A program made the position numbers and the translations under genes. Shown here piece after piece: positions 34,073-43,559 of a DNA stretch of 64,000 nucleotides (the first letter of the stretch is position 1; the number at the start of each line of letters is the position of its first letter). The stretch is from positions 41,300-105,299 of the forward strand of contig NZ_JADDIX010000066.1 in assembly GCF_015070855.1 (NCBI RefSeq). Direction: 5' to 3'. The DNA comes from Pseudomonas lopnurensis (GTDB taxonomy: Bacteria; Pseudomonadota; Gammaproteobacteria; Pseudomonadales; Pseudomonadaceae). Under the pieces are notes generated by a model. It was not told the DNA's origin, did no database searches, and saw nothing but the letters and a program-made list of their open reading frames with translations.

Positions 34073-34184
34073 AGGACGAGCGGGCTGTGGCCTGTTTCAC
34101 CTCTTCCCAACCTGCGGATGACCGCGTCGCCGTGCTGTGCTAGAAAACCGCGGTCCTCATCCCCCCGCCGCTCCGGAGTTTCGC

Positions 34185-34613
34185 GTGGAATCCGAATCCA
34201 TCGTCTATGGCTGCATCCGCGATTGGCCGTCCGCCGACCCGGCGCAATGCCGCCAGCGCCGGGCGAACAACCTCGCTGCCTTGCAGGCGTTGCCGCAGGA
34301 CGAGGCCTGGCCGTTCATCGGGCGCGAGATGTTTTCCTTCTGCCGTGAGGATGAACTGGGCCTTTACCAGACCCAGGTGATCCATTTCGGCGCGAGCTAC
34401 CGCGCCATCGAATACGAGTGGACGCTCTGGGTCGAGCGCTTCGAGGAATTGCTCAAGCAGTTGTACTGGAGCAGTGCGGTGGTGCACCTGGAGACTGAGC
34501 TCAACGGCACCCACACCTTCCGCTGGGAAACCGACTCGGGCAGCCACAGCCCACAACAGAGCGACCTGCGCATGCGCTGTGCCTGGGAGCGCGAGAGCGG
34601 CCTGTTCGGCTGA
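34185..34613 (+). CDS. Conserved hypothetical protein
   Basis: 142 residues from GTG 34185 (GGAG lies 7 bases before it); the frame is open further upstream but without support. It is an acidic, soluble protein with no signal peptide and an aromatic-rich centre ('IEYEWTLWVERFEELLKQLYW'). It contains 'ETELNGTHTFRWET' near the C-terminus. No family was recognised. It lies convergent with yheU. It is likely real because of consistent Pseudomonas codon use and the well-placed ribosome-binding site. Confidence 0.7.
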   Translation: MESESIVYGCIRDWPSADPAQCRQRRANNLAALQALPQDEAWPFIGREMFSFCREDELGLYQTQVIHFGASYRAIEYEWTLWVERFEELLKQLYWSSAVVHLETELNGTHTFRWETDSGSHSPQQSDLRMRCAWERESGLFG

Positions 34614-34628
34614 GCCTGCCGGCCACTG

Positions 34629-34856
34629 TCAGTCGAGCCACTCCCGAGGCACGTCGCGCCTGAGCGCCAGTTGGCACTGCTGGCTGTCGACATCGAAAAC
34701 GATCACCGCCTCGCCCTTGTCCAGCGCCCGCCGCACGCGCTCGACACGGGTCTGCAGGGGCGTTTCATCGCCATTGTCGGTCCCGTCGCGGGTGACGAAG
34801 TCTTCGATGAGGCGGGTCAGGGTGTCCGGTTCGAGCTGGTCGTGGGGAATGAGCAT
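34629..34856 (-). CDS. yheU: YheU/UPF0270 family protein
   Basis: 75 residues. The UPF0270 signature is clear: starts MLIPHDQLEPDTLTRLIEDF, then 'VTRDGTDNG', then 'VERVRRALDKGEAVIVFD', ending 'RREW'-like (RDVPREWLD). Small cytosolic protein of unknown function, often next to hydrolases or sensor genes. The start is the ATG before MLIPHD; the longer frame runs into a repeat element. Confidence 0.88.
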   Translation of the reverse strand: MLIPHDQLEPDTLTRLIEDFVTRDGTDNGDETPLQTRVERVRRALDKGEAVIVFDVDSQQCQLALRRDVPREWLD

Positions 34857-34911
34857 GGCGTGTCTTTCGGATGGTTGGGGTGAGGCGCATGGCATCGAAG
34901 CCGGCCCAGGT

Positions 34912-35031
34912 GCAATGTCGTTCAGGCAAGCACAGAGAGTACTTCGTAGGAGCGCGCCATGCGCGCGAATCGCGGGCATGGCCCGCTCCACATGTGATCC
35001 TGCATCCAGCTTGTGGCCTTAACGGCATTAC
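34912..35031. mobile_element. TIR-bearing repeat element, copy A (inverted)
   Basis: 120 bp bounded by GCAATGTCGTTCA (34912-34924) and TTAACGGCATTAC (35019-35031). Its reverse complement matches the element at 43269-43394 over nearly its whole length, with a nested REP palindrome (GTAGGAGCG...CGCTCC) in the middle. It lies just after the histidine kinase gene. The two copies are in opposite orientation and bracket the kinase and NAGGN block. Confidence 0.8.
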
Positions 35032-35044
35032 GGCCTCGGCGGAA

Positions 35045-37789
35045 TTACGACGCGGCGCCGTGCAGGTAGCCGTCCAGGCACGCATACAGCTGCTGGCTCT
35101 CCAGCGGCTTGCCGATGAACTCGTTCATTCCCGATTCCAGGCCCTGCTGGCGATGCTCGGCGAGCACGTGAGCCGTCACCGCGATGATCGGCACCGCCGG
35201 CAGCTGGCGTTCCGCCTCCAGGCTGCGAATCTGCCGGCTGGCCTCGAAACCATCGACTTCCGGCATTTCGCAGTCCATCAGGATCAGCTGCACGGCACCG
35301 GGGTCGCGACGGTAGATGTCCACTGCCTGGCGACCGTTGTCGGCGAGCTGCACGGCATAGCCGCGTTTGTTCAGCAGGCCGCGCACCACCATCTGGTTCA
35401 CCGGGTTGTCTTCGGCGACGAGGATGCATGGCTCGCGGAGCGCGCCCGCGGGGGCCTGCCCCGGCGCGCTCGGCGGCTGTTCCGGCAGCTCCCGGTAGAG
35501 CGTCTGCAGCGCCTCGCGCAGTGACGAGCTCTGCAACGGCAGCGGCAGGCTGACCAGGCGCAGCCCCGGCGGTATCGGCGGCTGGTCGTGGATCGGCGGA
35601 TAGAGCATGAGTACGCGCTGGTTGGGCTCCAGGTGAGTGCGCAGACGCTCCAGCCATTCGGTCGGCGTGCCGGGCCAGGGCGCCAGCAGTACCAGTAGCG
35701 GCGGGGCGGTGTAGTCGCTGAGGTAGTCTGGCAGACGCTCCGGGGTCTGGCAGCGCTCGGTGCGCATGCCCCAGCGCCGCAGCAGATGGCTCACCGCTTC
35801 CAGGCCCAGCGCGTCCTGCGAGGCGAGCAGGGCGGGGCGGCCGGCCAGCAGCAGCGCCAGCGGATCTTCCCCGTACCTGGCGGCATGCAGCGGAATTTCG
35901 AAGCAGAAGCGGCTGCCGCGCCCTGGGGTGCTCTGCACCTCGATATGGCCCTGCATCATTTCCACCAGTTCCTTGCTGATCGCCAACCCCAGCCCGCTGC
36001 CGCCGTAGCGCCGGGTGGTGCTGGAATCGCCCTGGGAGAAGGATTCGAACAGCTGCGCCAGCACTTCCTGGCGCATGCCGATGCCGCTGTCACTGACGCA
36101 GAATACCAGGCGTGGGGTGCCCTCCTGGCTCTGGCGGCAGGACACCTCCAGCACCACATCGCCATGTTCGGTGAATTTCAACGCATTGCTCAGCAGGTTC
36201 ATCAGGATCTGCTTGAGCCGCGTCGGGTCGCCGCGGATGCGCCGTGGCACGCCGGCTTCCAGGCCGACATGCAGGTTGAGCTGCTTTTCCAGCGCCTGGG
36301 CGGTGAACAGGCTGATGGTTTCCGAAATCAGGTTTTCCAGGTCGAATTCGATGTGCTCGAGGCTGAGCTTGCCGGAACCGATCCGTGCGTAGTCGAGGAT
36401 GTCGTTGATCACCGCCATCAGCGAGTGGCCGGAGCTGGAAATGGTGTCCAGGTAGAAGCGCTGGCTGCGGTCCAGCGGTGTCTCACGCAGCAGCTGCAGC
36501 ATGCCGAGCACGCCATTGAGCGGGGTGCGGATCTCGTGGCTCATCTTGGCCAGGAAACGGCTCTTGGCCTCGTTCTCGCTGGCGGCGCGTTCGGCGGCCT
36601 GGCGCGAATGGTAGCCCTCTTCCTTGAGCAGATTGATGCGGTCGGCCAGGCCGATGGACAGCGTGATCAGCTCGAAGGCCACGCTTGCCTTGACCACCGC
36701 GGCGCCATACAGGCCAAACATCTCGAAGCCCAGCGAGCCGGCGGTGACGAGGATGAACGAGGCCAGCAGCACGCCCCAGGCCAGGGTGTAGTAGAACCCG
36801 TAGCGCACGCCCTGGCGCCAGACGAAGGCGCCGGTGAACAGCAGGCCGACCGAGGTGACGATCACCGCGACACTGGCCAGGATGCTCCAGGACTGCACAT
36901 CCAGCAGCAGGCCGGAGAGCATGCAGGCCAGCGCCAGCAGCAAGGTCACGCGCAGGGCGAGGTCGAGCCGGGGAAACAGCTCGCGGGTGTGCAGGAAGTG
37001 GCGACTGAACTGGATCGCGATCAGGCAGTGGCTGAACATCAGCGCATAGATACCCAGTGATACCACGCCACTGCCATCACCCAGCCACTTGACCAGCAGG
37101 CCGTCGAAGGCGAGCGCGAACAGGCCGACGTTGAGGTTGTAGACCAGATACCAGAAGTACGCCGGCTCACGCAGCGAGACGAACAGGAACAGGTTGTAGC
37201 AGAACATGGCGAACAGCACGCCGTAGAAGGCGCCGCTGATCCCGCTCAGGTCCTCCTGCAGCGAGGCGCTGGCGACATAGGTGCTGAAGTACAGCGGGAC
37301 GTAGAGCGTGCTGGTGGTCTTGATTCGCAACAGCAAGGTGGTTTCGCCGGGAGGCAGCTCCACCGGGAACCAGAAATTGCCGACCTTCACCGGCCGTTCC
37401 GAGAAAGGGTAAGTATCACCGGAGAGCTGGCGGCTGAGGCTGCCGTCGGGGTATCGCAGGAACAGCTCGATATGGTCGAGCAGGGGGTAGTTGATTTCGA
37501 CGAAGCCCCGCAGCGGTTCCTGCAGACGGTTGTCGAGCGAGGCGCGCAGCCACCAGGTCGAGCTGTTCTTGCCTTCGTTGACGTGGCCGCGCTGCACCTG
37601 GCGAAAGCGCTGCTCGGGCAGCGCCAGTACCTCCTCGACCCGCAGTTCGCCGTTCGGGTCTTCCAGATAACGGGTACCGCTACCGAGCGCCTGGCGGGTG
37701 TCGAGCGAATCGAGAGCGATGGGTGCGGAGGCCCACCCCTGGGCCGACAGGCAACAGAGCAGCAAGGCCAGGCATAAACGCGGCAACAT
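35045..37789 (-). CDS. Hybrid histidine kinase with 7TMR-DISM sensor
   Basis: 914 residues. Signal peptide ([18 protein letters not shown]), then a periplasmic 7TMR-DISMED2 domain (about 30-170) and seven membrane helices (about 180-385). A HisKA domain follows with H418 in '[13 protein letters not shown]', then a HATPase with '[13 protein letters not shown]'-type G-box. The C-terminal receiver carries phospho-acceptor D839 in '[13 protein letters not shown]'. There is no Hpt domain, so phosphotransfer probably passes to a separate protein. It is related in build to LadS/RetS. It sits beside the NAGGN osmolyte genes, as PA3462 does in PAO1 (from memory), so osmotic or surface sensing is a reasonable guess. 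The start at 37789 is chosen by the signal peptide. Confidence 0.9.
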   Translation of the reverse strand: MLPRLCLALLLCCLSAQGWASAPIALDSLDTRQALGSGTRYLEDPNGELRVEEVLALPEQRFRQVQRGHVNEGKNSSTWWLRASLDNRLQEPLRGFVEINYPLLDHIELFLRYPDGSLSRQLSGDTYPFSERPVKVGNFWFPVELPPGETTLLLRIKTTSTLYVPLYFSTYVASASLQEDLSGISGAFYGVLFAMFCYNLFLFVSLREPAYFWYLVYNLNVGLFALAFDGLLVKWLGDGSGVVSLGIYALMFSHCLIAIQFSRHFLHTRELFPRLDLALRVTLLLALACMLSGLLLDVQSWSILASVAVIVTSVGLLFTGAFVWRQGVRYGFYYTLAWGVLLASFILVTAGSLGFEMFGLYGAAVVKASVAFELITLSIGLADRINLLKEEGYHSRQAAERAASENEAKSRFLAKMSHEIRTPLNGVLGMLQLLRETPLDRSQRFYLDTISSSGHSLMAVINDILDYARIGSGKLSLEHIEFDLENLISETISLFTAQALEKQLNLHVGLEAGVPRRIRGDPTRLKQILMNLLSNALKFTEHGDVVLEVSCRQSQEGTPRLVFCVSDSGIGMRQEVLAQLFESFSQGDSSTTRRYGGSGLGLAISKELVEMMQGHIEVQSTPGRGSRFCFEIPLHAARYGEDPLALLLAGRPALLASQDALGLEAVSHLLRRWGMRTERCQTPERLPDYLSDYTAPPLLVLLAPWPGTPTEWLERLRTHLEPNQRVLMLYPPIHDQPPIPPGLRLVSLPLPLQSSSLREALQTLYRELPEQPPSAPGQAPAGALREPCILVAEDNPVNQMVVRGLLNKRGYAVQLADNGRQAVDIYRRDPGAVQLILMDCEMPEVDGFEASRQIRSLEAERQLPAVPIIAVTAHVLAEHRQQGLESGMNEFIGKPLESQQLYACLDGYLHGAAS

Positions 37790-38172
37790 GATCGAATCCG
37801 GAAGGGGGCAGCCCATCTGGGACAGGGCGGCACATGTTATTGGAGCGGTGGCGATACCGACTCCTTCAGGGCTCCATGTCGAGCCTCCAGACGTGCCGCA
37901 CCTCCTTGTCCGGTAACTTTGCCGAGTTGCGTGCCGGCCAGCAAGTGCTGGTTAGGTCTGTTGACGTTTCATTGTGAACCGCGTTGCAGCGAGAAACGGC
38001 ACCAGGATAGGCGCAGGGCGCAGGCGATGATTTTTGCCGATAGACCGTACCCCCTACGGACTTTCAGAACACCTCGGCACTTCGAGCAGTACGCGATTGG
38101 GACGGAGCCATGTTTTCCCCTGGCGACGGTTGCTGCCTTGCTGGCGGCTCGTCATGCGCTACCGCGGGCGTC
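37790..38172. other. Intergenic gap, degenerate repeat arm
   Basis: No gene is seen. Bases about 37952-37977 (AGGTCTGTTGACGTTTCAT) resemble one arm of the TAGGGTCTG palindrome family found at 13306 and 39453; its partner arm is badly decayed. The rest shows no clear promoter or hairpin. Confidence 0.4.
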
Positions 38173-39372
38173 TCAGCCCCTGCCATCGTCATGCTGGCGA
38201 CCGACCAGCGTATCCACCGCGGGCACGCGAGTGTCGTTCTCCATCTGCGCATCGTGCTCCAACTGGTGGCTGAAGCGCTCGAGCGAATCCTGGGTATGCT
38301 GGGCGTCGCTGGCGAATACCGGCGGGCTGAGCATGTAACCGCAGAGCAGGCGGCTCATCGCCGTCAGGCTGTCGATATGGGTGCGCTCGTAGCCATGAGT
38401 CGCGTCGCAGCCGAACGCCACCAACGCGGTGCGGATGTCGTGCCCGGCCTCGATCGCCGACTGGGCATCGCTGTGGTAGTAGCGGAACAGGTCGCGGCGT
38501 ACCGCGATCTCGTGCTGGTCGGCGAGCTTGAGCAGGTGGCGCGAGAGATGGAAGTCGTAGGGCCCGCCGGAATCCTGCATCGCCACCGTTACCGCATGCT
38601 CGCTGGACGCCTGGCCCTTGGCCGCGGGGGCGATGTCGATGCCGACGAATTCGCTGACGTCCCAGGGCAGCGCGCCGGCCGCGCCGGAGCCGGTCTCCTC
38701 GGTGATGGTGAACAGCGGATGCACGTCGATCGGCGGTTCGCGCCCGCTTTCGACGATGGCCTTGAGCGCTGCCAGCAGCGCGGCGACGCCGGCCTTGTCG
38801 TCCAGGTGGCGGGCGCTGATGTAGCCGTTCTCGGTGAATTCCGGCATCGGGTCGAAGGCGACGAAATCGCCGACGTTCACCCCCAGCGCGCAGGTTTCGG
38901 CGCGGCTGTAGGTATAGGCGTCCAGGCGCAGCTCGACGTGGTCCCAACTGACCGGCGCTTCGTCCACCGCCGTGTTGAAGGCATGCCCCGAGGCCAGCAG
39001 CGGCAATACGCTGCCGCGGATCACGCCGGTATCGGTGAATACGCTGACACGGCTGCCTTCGGCGAAGCGGCTCGACCAGCAGCCGACCGGGGCGAGGCCG
39101 AGGCGGCCGCTGTCGTAGACCTCGCGCACGACAGCGCCAATGGTGTCCAGGTGCGCGGCCACTGCCCGGTCCGGGCTGTAGCGGCGGCCTTTGAGCGTGG
39201 CGCGAATGGTGCCGCGGCGGGTCAGTTCGAAGGGGATGCCCAACTCCTTCAGGCGCTCGGCGACGTAGCGCACGATGGTGTCGGTGAAGCCCGTCGGGCT
39301 GGGGATGGCGAGCATCTCCAGCAGCACGCGTTGCAGGTAGTTGAGATCGGGTTCGGGTAATTTCGCAGTCAT
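38173..39372 (-). CDS. NAGGN operon M42-type peptidase/hydrolase
   Basis: 399-residue metallopeptidase of the M42/M20 fold found with NAGGN genes. Metal ligands are visible in 'AAHLDTIGAVV', 'SARHLDDKAGVAAL', 'TITEETGSGAAG', 'VGIDIAP' and the late 'CDATHGYERTH'. It belongs to the N-acetylglutaminylglutamine amide (NAGGN) osmoprotectant cluster and may turn over the dipeptide. The start at 39372 follows GGGAG; ATG 39405 is less likely. The 144-nt gap from ngg contains a long palindrome. Confidence 0.88.
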   Translation of the reverse strand: MTAKLPEPDLNYLQRVLLEMLAIPSPTGFTDTIVRYVAERLKELGIPFELTRRGTIRATLKGRRYSPDRAVAAHLDTIGAVVREVYDSGRLGLAPVGCWSSRFAEGSRVSVFTDTGVIRGSVLPLLASGHAFNTAVDEAPVSWDHVELRLDAYTYSRAETCALGVNVGDFVAFDPMPEFTENGYISARHLDDKAGVAALLAALKAIVESGREPPIDVHPLFTITEETGSGAAGALPWDVSEFVGIDIAPAAKGQASSEHAVTVAMQDSGGPYDFHLSRHLLKLADQHEIAVRRDLFRYYHSDAQSAIEAGHDIRTALVAFGCDATHGYERTHIDSLTAMSRLLCGYMLSPPVFASDAQHTQDSLERFSHQLEHDAQMENDTRVPAVDTLVGRQHDDGRG

Positions 39373-39452
39373 GAATACTCCCATGGGTGGCGGTGAGGCG
39401 GCCACCTTCGCATTCGCAGGGACATGACCGGGTGACCGCAGCCGCCCGGTGT

Positions 39453-39506
39453 TAGGGTCTGTTCCCGTTTCATCGCGAGCCGCGTACGAAACGGGAACAG
39501 CCCCTA
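39453..39506. repeat. Palindromic element, second copy of the 13306 type
   Basis: TAGGGTCTGTTCCCGTTT (39453-39470) pairs with 39489-39506 with one mismatch, around a loop ATCGCGAGCCGCG shared with the 13306-13357 copy. It lies between ngg and the peptidase gene, inside the NAGGN operon, where it could reduce read-through or stabilise the upstream mRNA. Confidence 0.8.
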
Positions 39507-39516
39507 GTGGCCCGGC

Positions 39517-41259
39517 TCAGCTGGCGTTGTGGCTGAGCGGGAAGAGCAGGTCGATGAAGCGCTCGGCGGTCGGTTGCGGATGGTGGTTGGCCAGCCCGAC
39601 ACGTTCGTTGGCTTCGATGAATACATACTCCGGCTGGTCCGGGGTCGGCACCAGCAGGTCCAGCCCGACCACAGGAATATCCAGGGCGCGGGCGGCGCGC
39701 ACCGCGGCGTCGACCAGTTCCGGATGCAGTTGCGCGGTGACGTCCTCCAGGGTACCGCCGGTGTGCAGGTTGGCGGTGCGGCGCACCGCCAGGCGCTGGC
39801 CATCGGGCAGCACGCTGTCCAGGTCGAGCCCGGCGTCGCGCAGGCAGCGCTGGGTTTCCTCGTCCAGCGGGATGCGGCTTTCGCCGCCAGTGGCGGCCTG
39901 GCGGCGCCGGCTCTGCGTCTCGATCAGCGAGCCGATGCTGTTGCGGCCGTCGCCGATCACTTCGGCCGGGCGGCGGATCGCGGCGGCGACCACTTCGTAG
40001 CCGATCATCACGATGCGCAGGTCCAGCCCCGGATGGAAACTCTCCAGCAGCACGCGGCTGTCGTATTGGCGGGCGCGTTGGATCGCCTGCTGCATTTCCT
40101 CGGCATCGCGCAGGTCGACCGCCACGCCCAGGCCCTGCTCGCCATCGACCGGCTTGACCACCACGCTGCCGTGTTTCGCGAGGAAGGCCGCGTTATCCGC
40201 GGTGCTGCCGGCCAGTTGCTGGGCCGGCAGGCGAATGCCGGCGTGGGACAGGGTGCGGTGGGTCAGGCGCTTGTCCTGGCAGAGGGTCATGCTGACCGCC
40301 GAGGTCAGGTCCGACAGCGACTCGCGGCAGCGCACGCGGCGCCCGCCCTGGGTCAGGGTGAACAGGCCGGCCTCGGCGTCGTCGATGCTGATCTCGATGC
40401 CACGGCGACGGGCCTCGTCGACGATGATCCGCGCGTAGGGATTGAGCTTGGCTTCCGGGCCGGGGCCGAGGAACAGCGGCTGGTTGAAGCTGTTCTTGCG
40501 CTTGACGGTGAAGGTCGGCAGGTCGCGGAAGCCCAGCTTGGCGTACAGCGCCTTGGCCTGGCGGTTGTCGTGCAGCACCGACAGGTCGAGATAGGCCAGG
40601 CCACGGCCCATGTAGTGTTCGATCAGGTGGCGCACCAGCGCCTCGCCGACGCCCGGTCGCGGGCAGTTCGGCGAGACCGCCAGGCACCAGAGGCTGGAGC
40701 CGTTCTCGGGGTCGTTGAAGGCGCGATGGTGGTCGATGCCCATGACGCTGCCGATGATCTGCCCGGAACTCTCGTCCTCGGCCAGCCAGTACACCGGTCC
40801 GCCCTGGTCGCGCGGCGTGCACAGTGCGGGATCGACCGGCAGCATGCCGCGCGACTGGTAGAGGCAGTTGATCGCCGCCCAGTCGCTGTCGTTCTGCACG
40901 CGGCGCACGGCGAAACCACGGAAGCTGCGGTGTGCCGGACGGTAGTCGGTGAACCACAGGCGCAAGGTGTCGGAAGGGTCGAGGAACAGCTGCTGCGGCG
41001 CGTAGGCGAGCACCTGGTGCGGGGCGGCGACGTACAGGGCGATGTCGCGTTCGCCGGCCTGCTCGTTGAGCAGGTCGGCGGCGAGCCGCGCCGGGTCGCA
41101 ATAGGTATGCCCGACCAGGATGCGGCCCCAGCCGCCATGCAGGGTGACCGGCCCGCAGGGCTCTTCCTGGCCGTCTTCGGCGAAGCGAGCCTGCAGCCGC
41201 TGGTAGGTCGGTGTCTGTCCGCGCAACAGGCGCTGGCCGTAGGCTTGGGACTTCTGCAT
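39517..41259 (-). CDS. ngg: N-acetylglutaminylglutamine synthetase
   Basis: 580 residues. The N-terminal part (about 105-290) is a GNAT acetyltransferase domain ('GVGEALVRHLIEHYMGRGLA'). The C-terminal part (about 310-575) is an ATP-grasp ligase with 'GSVVVKPVDGEQGLGVAVDL' and 'VVGLDLLVPTPDQPEYVFIEANERVG'-type metal/ATP residues. It makes N-acetyl-glutaminyl-glutamine, which the amidotransferase AsnO then amidates to the osmolyte NAGGN. The ATG follows AAGGAAAGG. It is second gene of the operon, 81 nt after asnO. Confidence 0.92.
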   Translation of the reverse strand: MQKSQAYGQRLLRGQTPTYQRLQARFAEDGQEEPCGPVTLHGGWGRILVGHTYCDPARLAADLLNEQAGERDIALYVAAPHQVLAYAPQQLFLDPSDTLRLWFTDYRPAHRSFRGFAVRRVQNDSDWAAINCLYQSRGMLPVDPALCTPRDQGGPVYWLAEDESSGQIIGSVMGIDHHRAFNDPENGSSLWCLAVSPNCPRPGVGEALVRHLIEHYMGRGLAYLDLSVLHDNRQAKALYAKLGFRDLPTFTVKRKNSFNQPLFLGPGPEAKLNPYARIIVDEARRRGIEISIDDAEAGLFTLTQGGRRVRCRESLSDLTSAVSMTLCQDKRLTHRTLSHAGIRLPAQQLAGSTADNAAFLAKHGSVVVKPVDGEQGLGVAVDLRDAEEMQQAIQRARQYDSRVLLESFHPGLDLRIVMIGYEVVAAAIRRPAEVIGDGRNSIGSLIETQSRRRQAATGGESRIPLDEETQRCLRDAGLDLDSVLPDGQRLAVRRTANLHTGGTLEDVTAQLHPELVDAAVRAARALDIPVVGLDLLVPTPDQPEYVFIEANERVGLANHHPQPTAERFIDLLFPLSHNAS

Positions 41260-41284
41260 GGTACCTTTCCTTACGTTGCAAGGT

Positions 41285-41336
41285 TCACGGCCCGCTGTGC
41301 GGCGGGGCTAGGCAGTCTCCGCGCAGCGGGCCGTGA
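41285..41336 (-). promoter_or_regulatory. Hairpin in the asnO-ngg gap
   Basis: TCACGGCCCGCTG (41285-41297) pairs exactly with CAGCGGGCCGTGA (41324-41336), with further GC pairing in the loop. It begins 4 nt after the asnO stop, without a T-run. It could be an intercistronic attenuator or an RNA-stability element that sets the asnO:ngg ratio. Confidence 0.6.
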
Positions 41337-41340
41337 GTCC

Positions 41341-43113
41341 TTAGAGACCTTGTTCGCTCAACCATAGGTTGACCGCCGCCAACTGCCAGAGTTTTGAACC
41401 GCGCAGCGGCGTGAGCTGGCCATGCGGATCGGCGAGCAGCTTCTCCAGTGCCTGCGGGTCGTACAGCCCGCGCTCCTGGCTCGGGTCGAGCAGCAGTTCG
41501 CGTACCCAGTCGAGGGTTTCGCCCTGCAGGTGCTTGAGGCCCGGCACCGGGAAATAGCCTTTGGGGCGGTCGATCACCTCGGCCGGGATCACCTGGCGCG
41601 CGGCCTCCTTGAGCACGTACTTGCCGCCGTCCGGCAGCTTGTACTGGGCCGGGATGCGCGCCGACAGTTCGGCCACGCGGTAATCGAGGAACGGCGTGCG
41701 TGCCTCCAGGCCCCAGGCCATGGTCATGTTGTCCACGCGCTTGACCGGGTCGTCGACCAGCATGATGGTGCTGTCGATGCGCAAGGCCTTGTCCACCGCG
41801 GCGTCGGCACCGGGCTGGGCGAAGTGCTGGCGGACGAACTCGCCGGAGAAGTCGCCCTTGACCCATTGCTGCTGCATGGTCGCGGCGTATTCCGCGTAGC
41901 TGCGGTCGCGGAAGGCCGCCAGGTACGCGGCCACCGGGTCCTCGGCGCCGTCCACCAGCGGGTACCAGTGGTAGCCGGCGAACAGCTCGTCGGCGCCCTG
42001 GCCGCTCTGCACCACCTTGCAGTGCTTGGCCACTTCCCGCGAGAGCAGGTAGAAGGCAATGCAGTCGTGGCTGACCATCGGCTCGCTCATGGCCTGGAAG
42101 GCGGCCGGCAACTGCTCGAGGATCTCCTTCTCCTTGATCCGCAACTGGTGGTGACGGGTATCGAAGTGCTCGGCGATCAGATCGGAATACTTGAACTCGT
42201 CGCCACGCTCGCCGCCGGCATCCTCGAAGCCGATGGAGAAGGTCAGCAGGTTTTCGGCGACTCCGGCTTCGCGCAGCAGGCCGACCAGCAGGCTGGAATC
42301 GACCCCGCCCGAGAGCAGTACGCCGACATCCACCGCGGCCCGCTGGCGGATCGCCACGGCTTCGCGCAGGGTATCCAGGGTGCGCTGCTTCCAGTCCTCG
42401 AAGCTGTAGTTGCGCTCGTCCTCGCGGGCGCCGAACTCCAGCGTCCACCAGCACTGGGTGGTGGTCGTGCCATCGGCGGCGACGCGCATCCAGCTGGCCG
42501 GCGGCAGCTTCTCGATGCCGGCGATCAGCGTATCCGGCGCCGGCACCACGGCGTGGAAGCTCATGTAGTGATTGAGCGCGACCGGGTTCAGCACGCCGGC
42601 GATATCGCCGCCCTTGAGCAGCGCCGGCAGGGCGGAGGCGAAACGCAGGCGCCGGTCGCTGCGCGACAGGTACAGCGGCTTGACGCCGAGGCGGTCGCGG
42701 GCGATGAACAGCTGCTGGCTGTCGCGCTCCCAGATGGCGAAGGCGAACATGCCGTTCAGGCGCGGCAGCAGCGCCTCGCCCCAGGCGTGGTAGCCCTTGA
42801 GCAGCACCTCGGTATCACCCCCGGAGAAGAAGCGATAGCCCAGGCCTTCCAGCTCCGCGCGCAGTTCGGGGTAGTTGTAGATGGCGCCGTTGAAGACCAT
42901 CGACAGGCCGAGCGCCGAATCGATCATCGGCTGCCCGGACGCCTCGCACAGATCCATGATCTTCAGCCGGCGATGCCCCAGGGCCAGCGGGCCCTGGCTA
43001 TGGAAGCCGCACGCGTCGGGGCCGCGCGCGGTCAGGTGTTGGGTGATGCGTTCAACCGCGGCCAGGTCGGCCGGTTGGTTATCGAAACGAAGTTCTCCAG
43101 CTATGCCACACAT
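41341..43113 (-). CDS. asnO: NAGGN-type asparagine synthetase-like amidotransferase
   Basis: 590-residue AsnB-like protein. Class II glutaminase domain (1 to about 200) with the nucleophile Cys2 (MCGIAGELRF), 'MVFNGAIYNYPELR' and 'NGMFAFAIWERD'. The synthetase domain has the PP-loop 'LLSGGVDSSLLVGLL' (about 260). In the NAGGN cluster it amidates the C-terminus of N-acetylglutaminylglutamine. It is first gene of the operon; the promoter should lie in 43114-43268, a part richer in A/T than its surroundings. Confidence 0.92.
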   Translation of the reverse strand: MCGIAGELRFDNQPADLAAVERITQHLTARGPDACGFHSQGPLALGHRRLKIMDLCEASGQPMIDSALGLSMVFNGAIYNYPELRAELEGLGYRFFSGGDTEVLLKGYHAWGEALLPRLNGMFAFAIWERDSQQLFIARDRLGVKPLYLSRSDRRLRFASALPALLKGGDIAGVLNPVALNHYMSFHAVVPAPDTLIAGIEKLPPASWMRVAADGTTTTQCWWTLEFGAREDERNYSFEDWKQRTLDTLREAVAIRQRAAVDVGVLLSGGVDSSLLVGLLREAGVAENLLTFSIGFEDAGGERGDEFKYSDLIAEHFDTRHHQLRIKEKEILEQLPAAFQAMSEPMVSHDCIAFYLLSREVAKHCKVVQSGQGADELFAGYHWYPLVDGAEDPVAAYLAAFRDRSYAEYAATMQQQWVKGDFSGEFVRQHFAQPGADAAVDKALRIDSTIMLVDDPVKRVDNMTMAWGLEARTPFLDYRVAELSARIPAQYKLPDGGKYVLKEAARQVIPAEVIDRPKGYFPVPGLKHLQGETLDWVRELLLDPSQERGLYDPQALEKLLADPHGQLTPLRGSKLWQLAAVNLWLSEQGL

Positions 43114-43268
43114 AAGGTCCTTACCGGTTTTGCCGTTGGGGAGTGTGACTGGCGAGTCGAGCGCGAAGTTCAGGTTTTCGCACGGCTGTGCTTCGCCCGG
43201 TTCCGTATCGGCCAGTCAGCTTTTACACCAAAACAAATAAATGCCTTTACGTCAAAGCCGGTAACGGC
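43114..43268. other. Probable promoter region of asnO
   Basis: No gene is seen. It is locally AT-rich (ACACCAAAACAAATAAATGC around 43225) compared with the flanks, as expected for a promoter, but I cannot place -35/-10 boxes with confidence. Confidence 0.35.
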
Positions 43269-43394
43269 GTAATGCTGTTCAATTAAGGCCATAGGCTGGT
43301 TGCAGGATCACATGTAGGAGCGGGCCACGCCCGCGATTCGCGCGCATGGCGCGCTCCTACAAAGTATTCTCCATGCTTATCTGAACGGCATTAC
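43269..43394. mobile_element. TIR-bearing repeat element, copy B
   Basis: 126 bp with 13-bp terminal inverted repeats GTAATGCTGTTCA (43269-43281) and TGAACGGCATTAC (43382-43394), 12 of 13 matching. The centre holds a REP palindrome (TAGGAGCG...CGCTCCTA). Copy A is 34912-35031 in reverse orientation. It has no coding capacity, so it is MITE-like. A further single REP arm is at 43491-43516. Confidence 0.8.
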
Positions 43395-43559
43395 GGTTTC
43401 AGGCGTAGGGCGGGTTGCAACCCGCCGAACGGGGTTCGCACCACACCCGGGCAAAGCTGGAACGGAGTACTCGATGCTTTCGCGGGGCCGGGTTCGCGCG
43501 CATGGCGCGCTCCTACAGGAACCTGCCCCCTGTTTGCTGCGCGACGGCGCTGCATGCCT

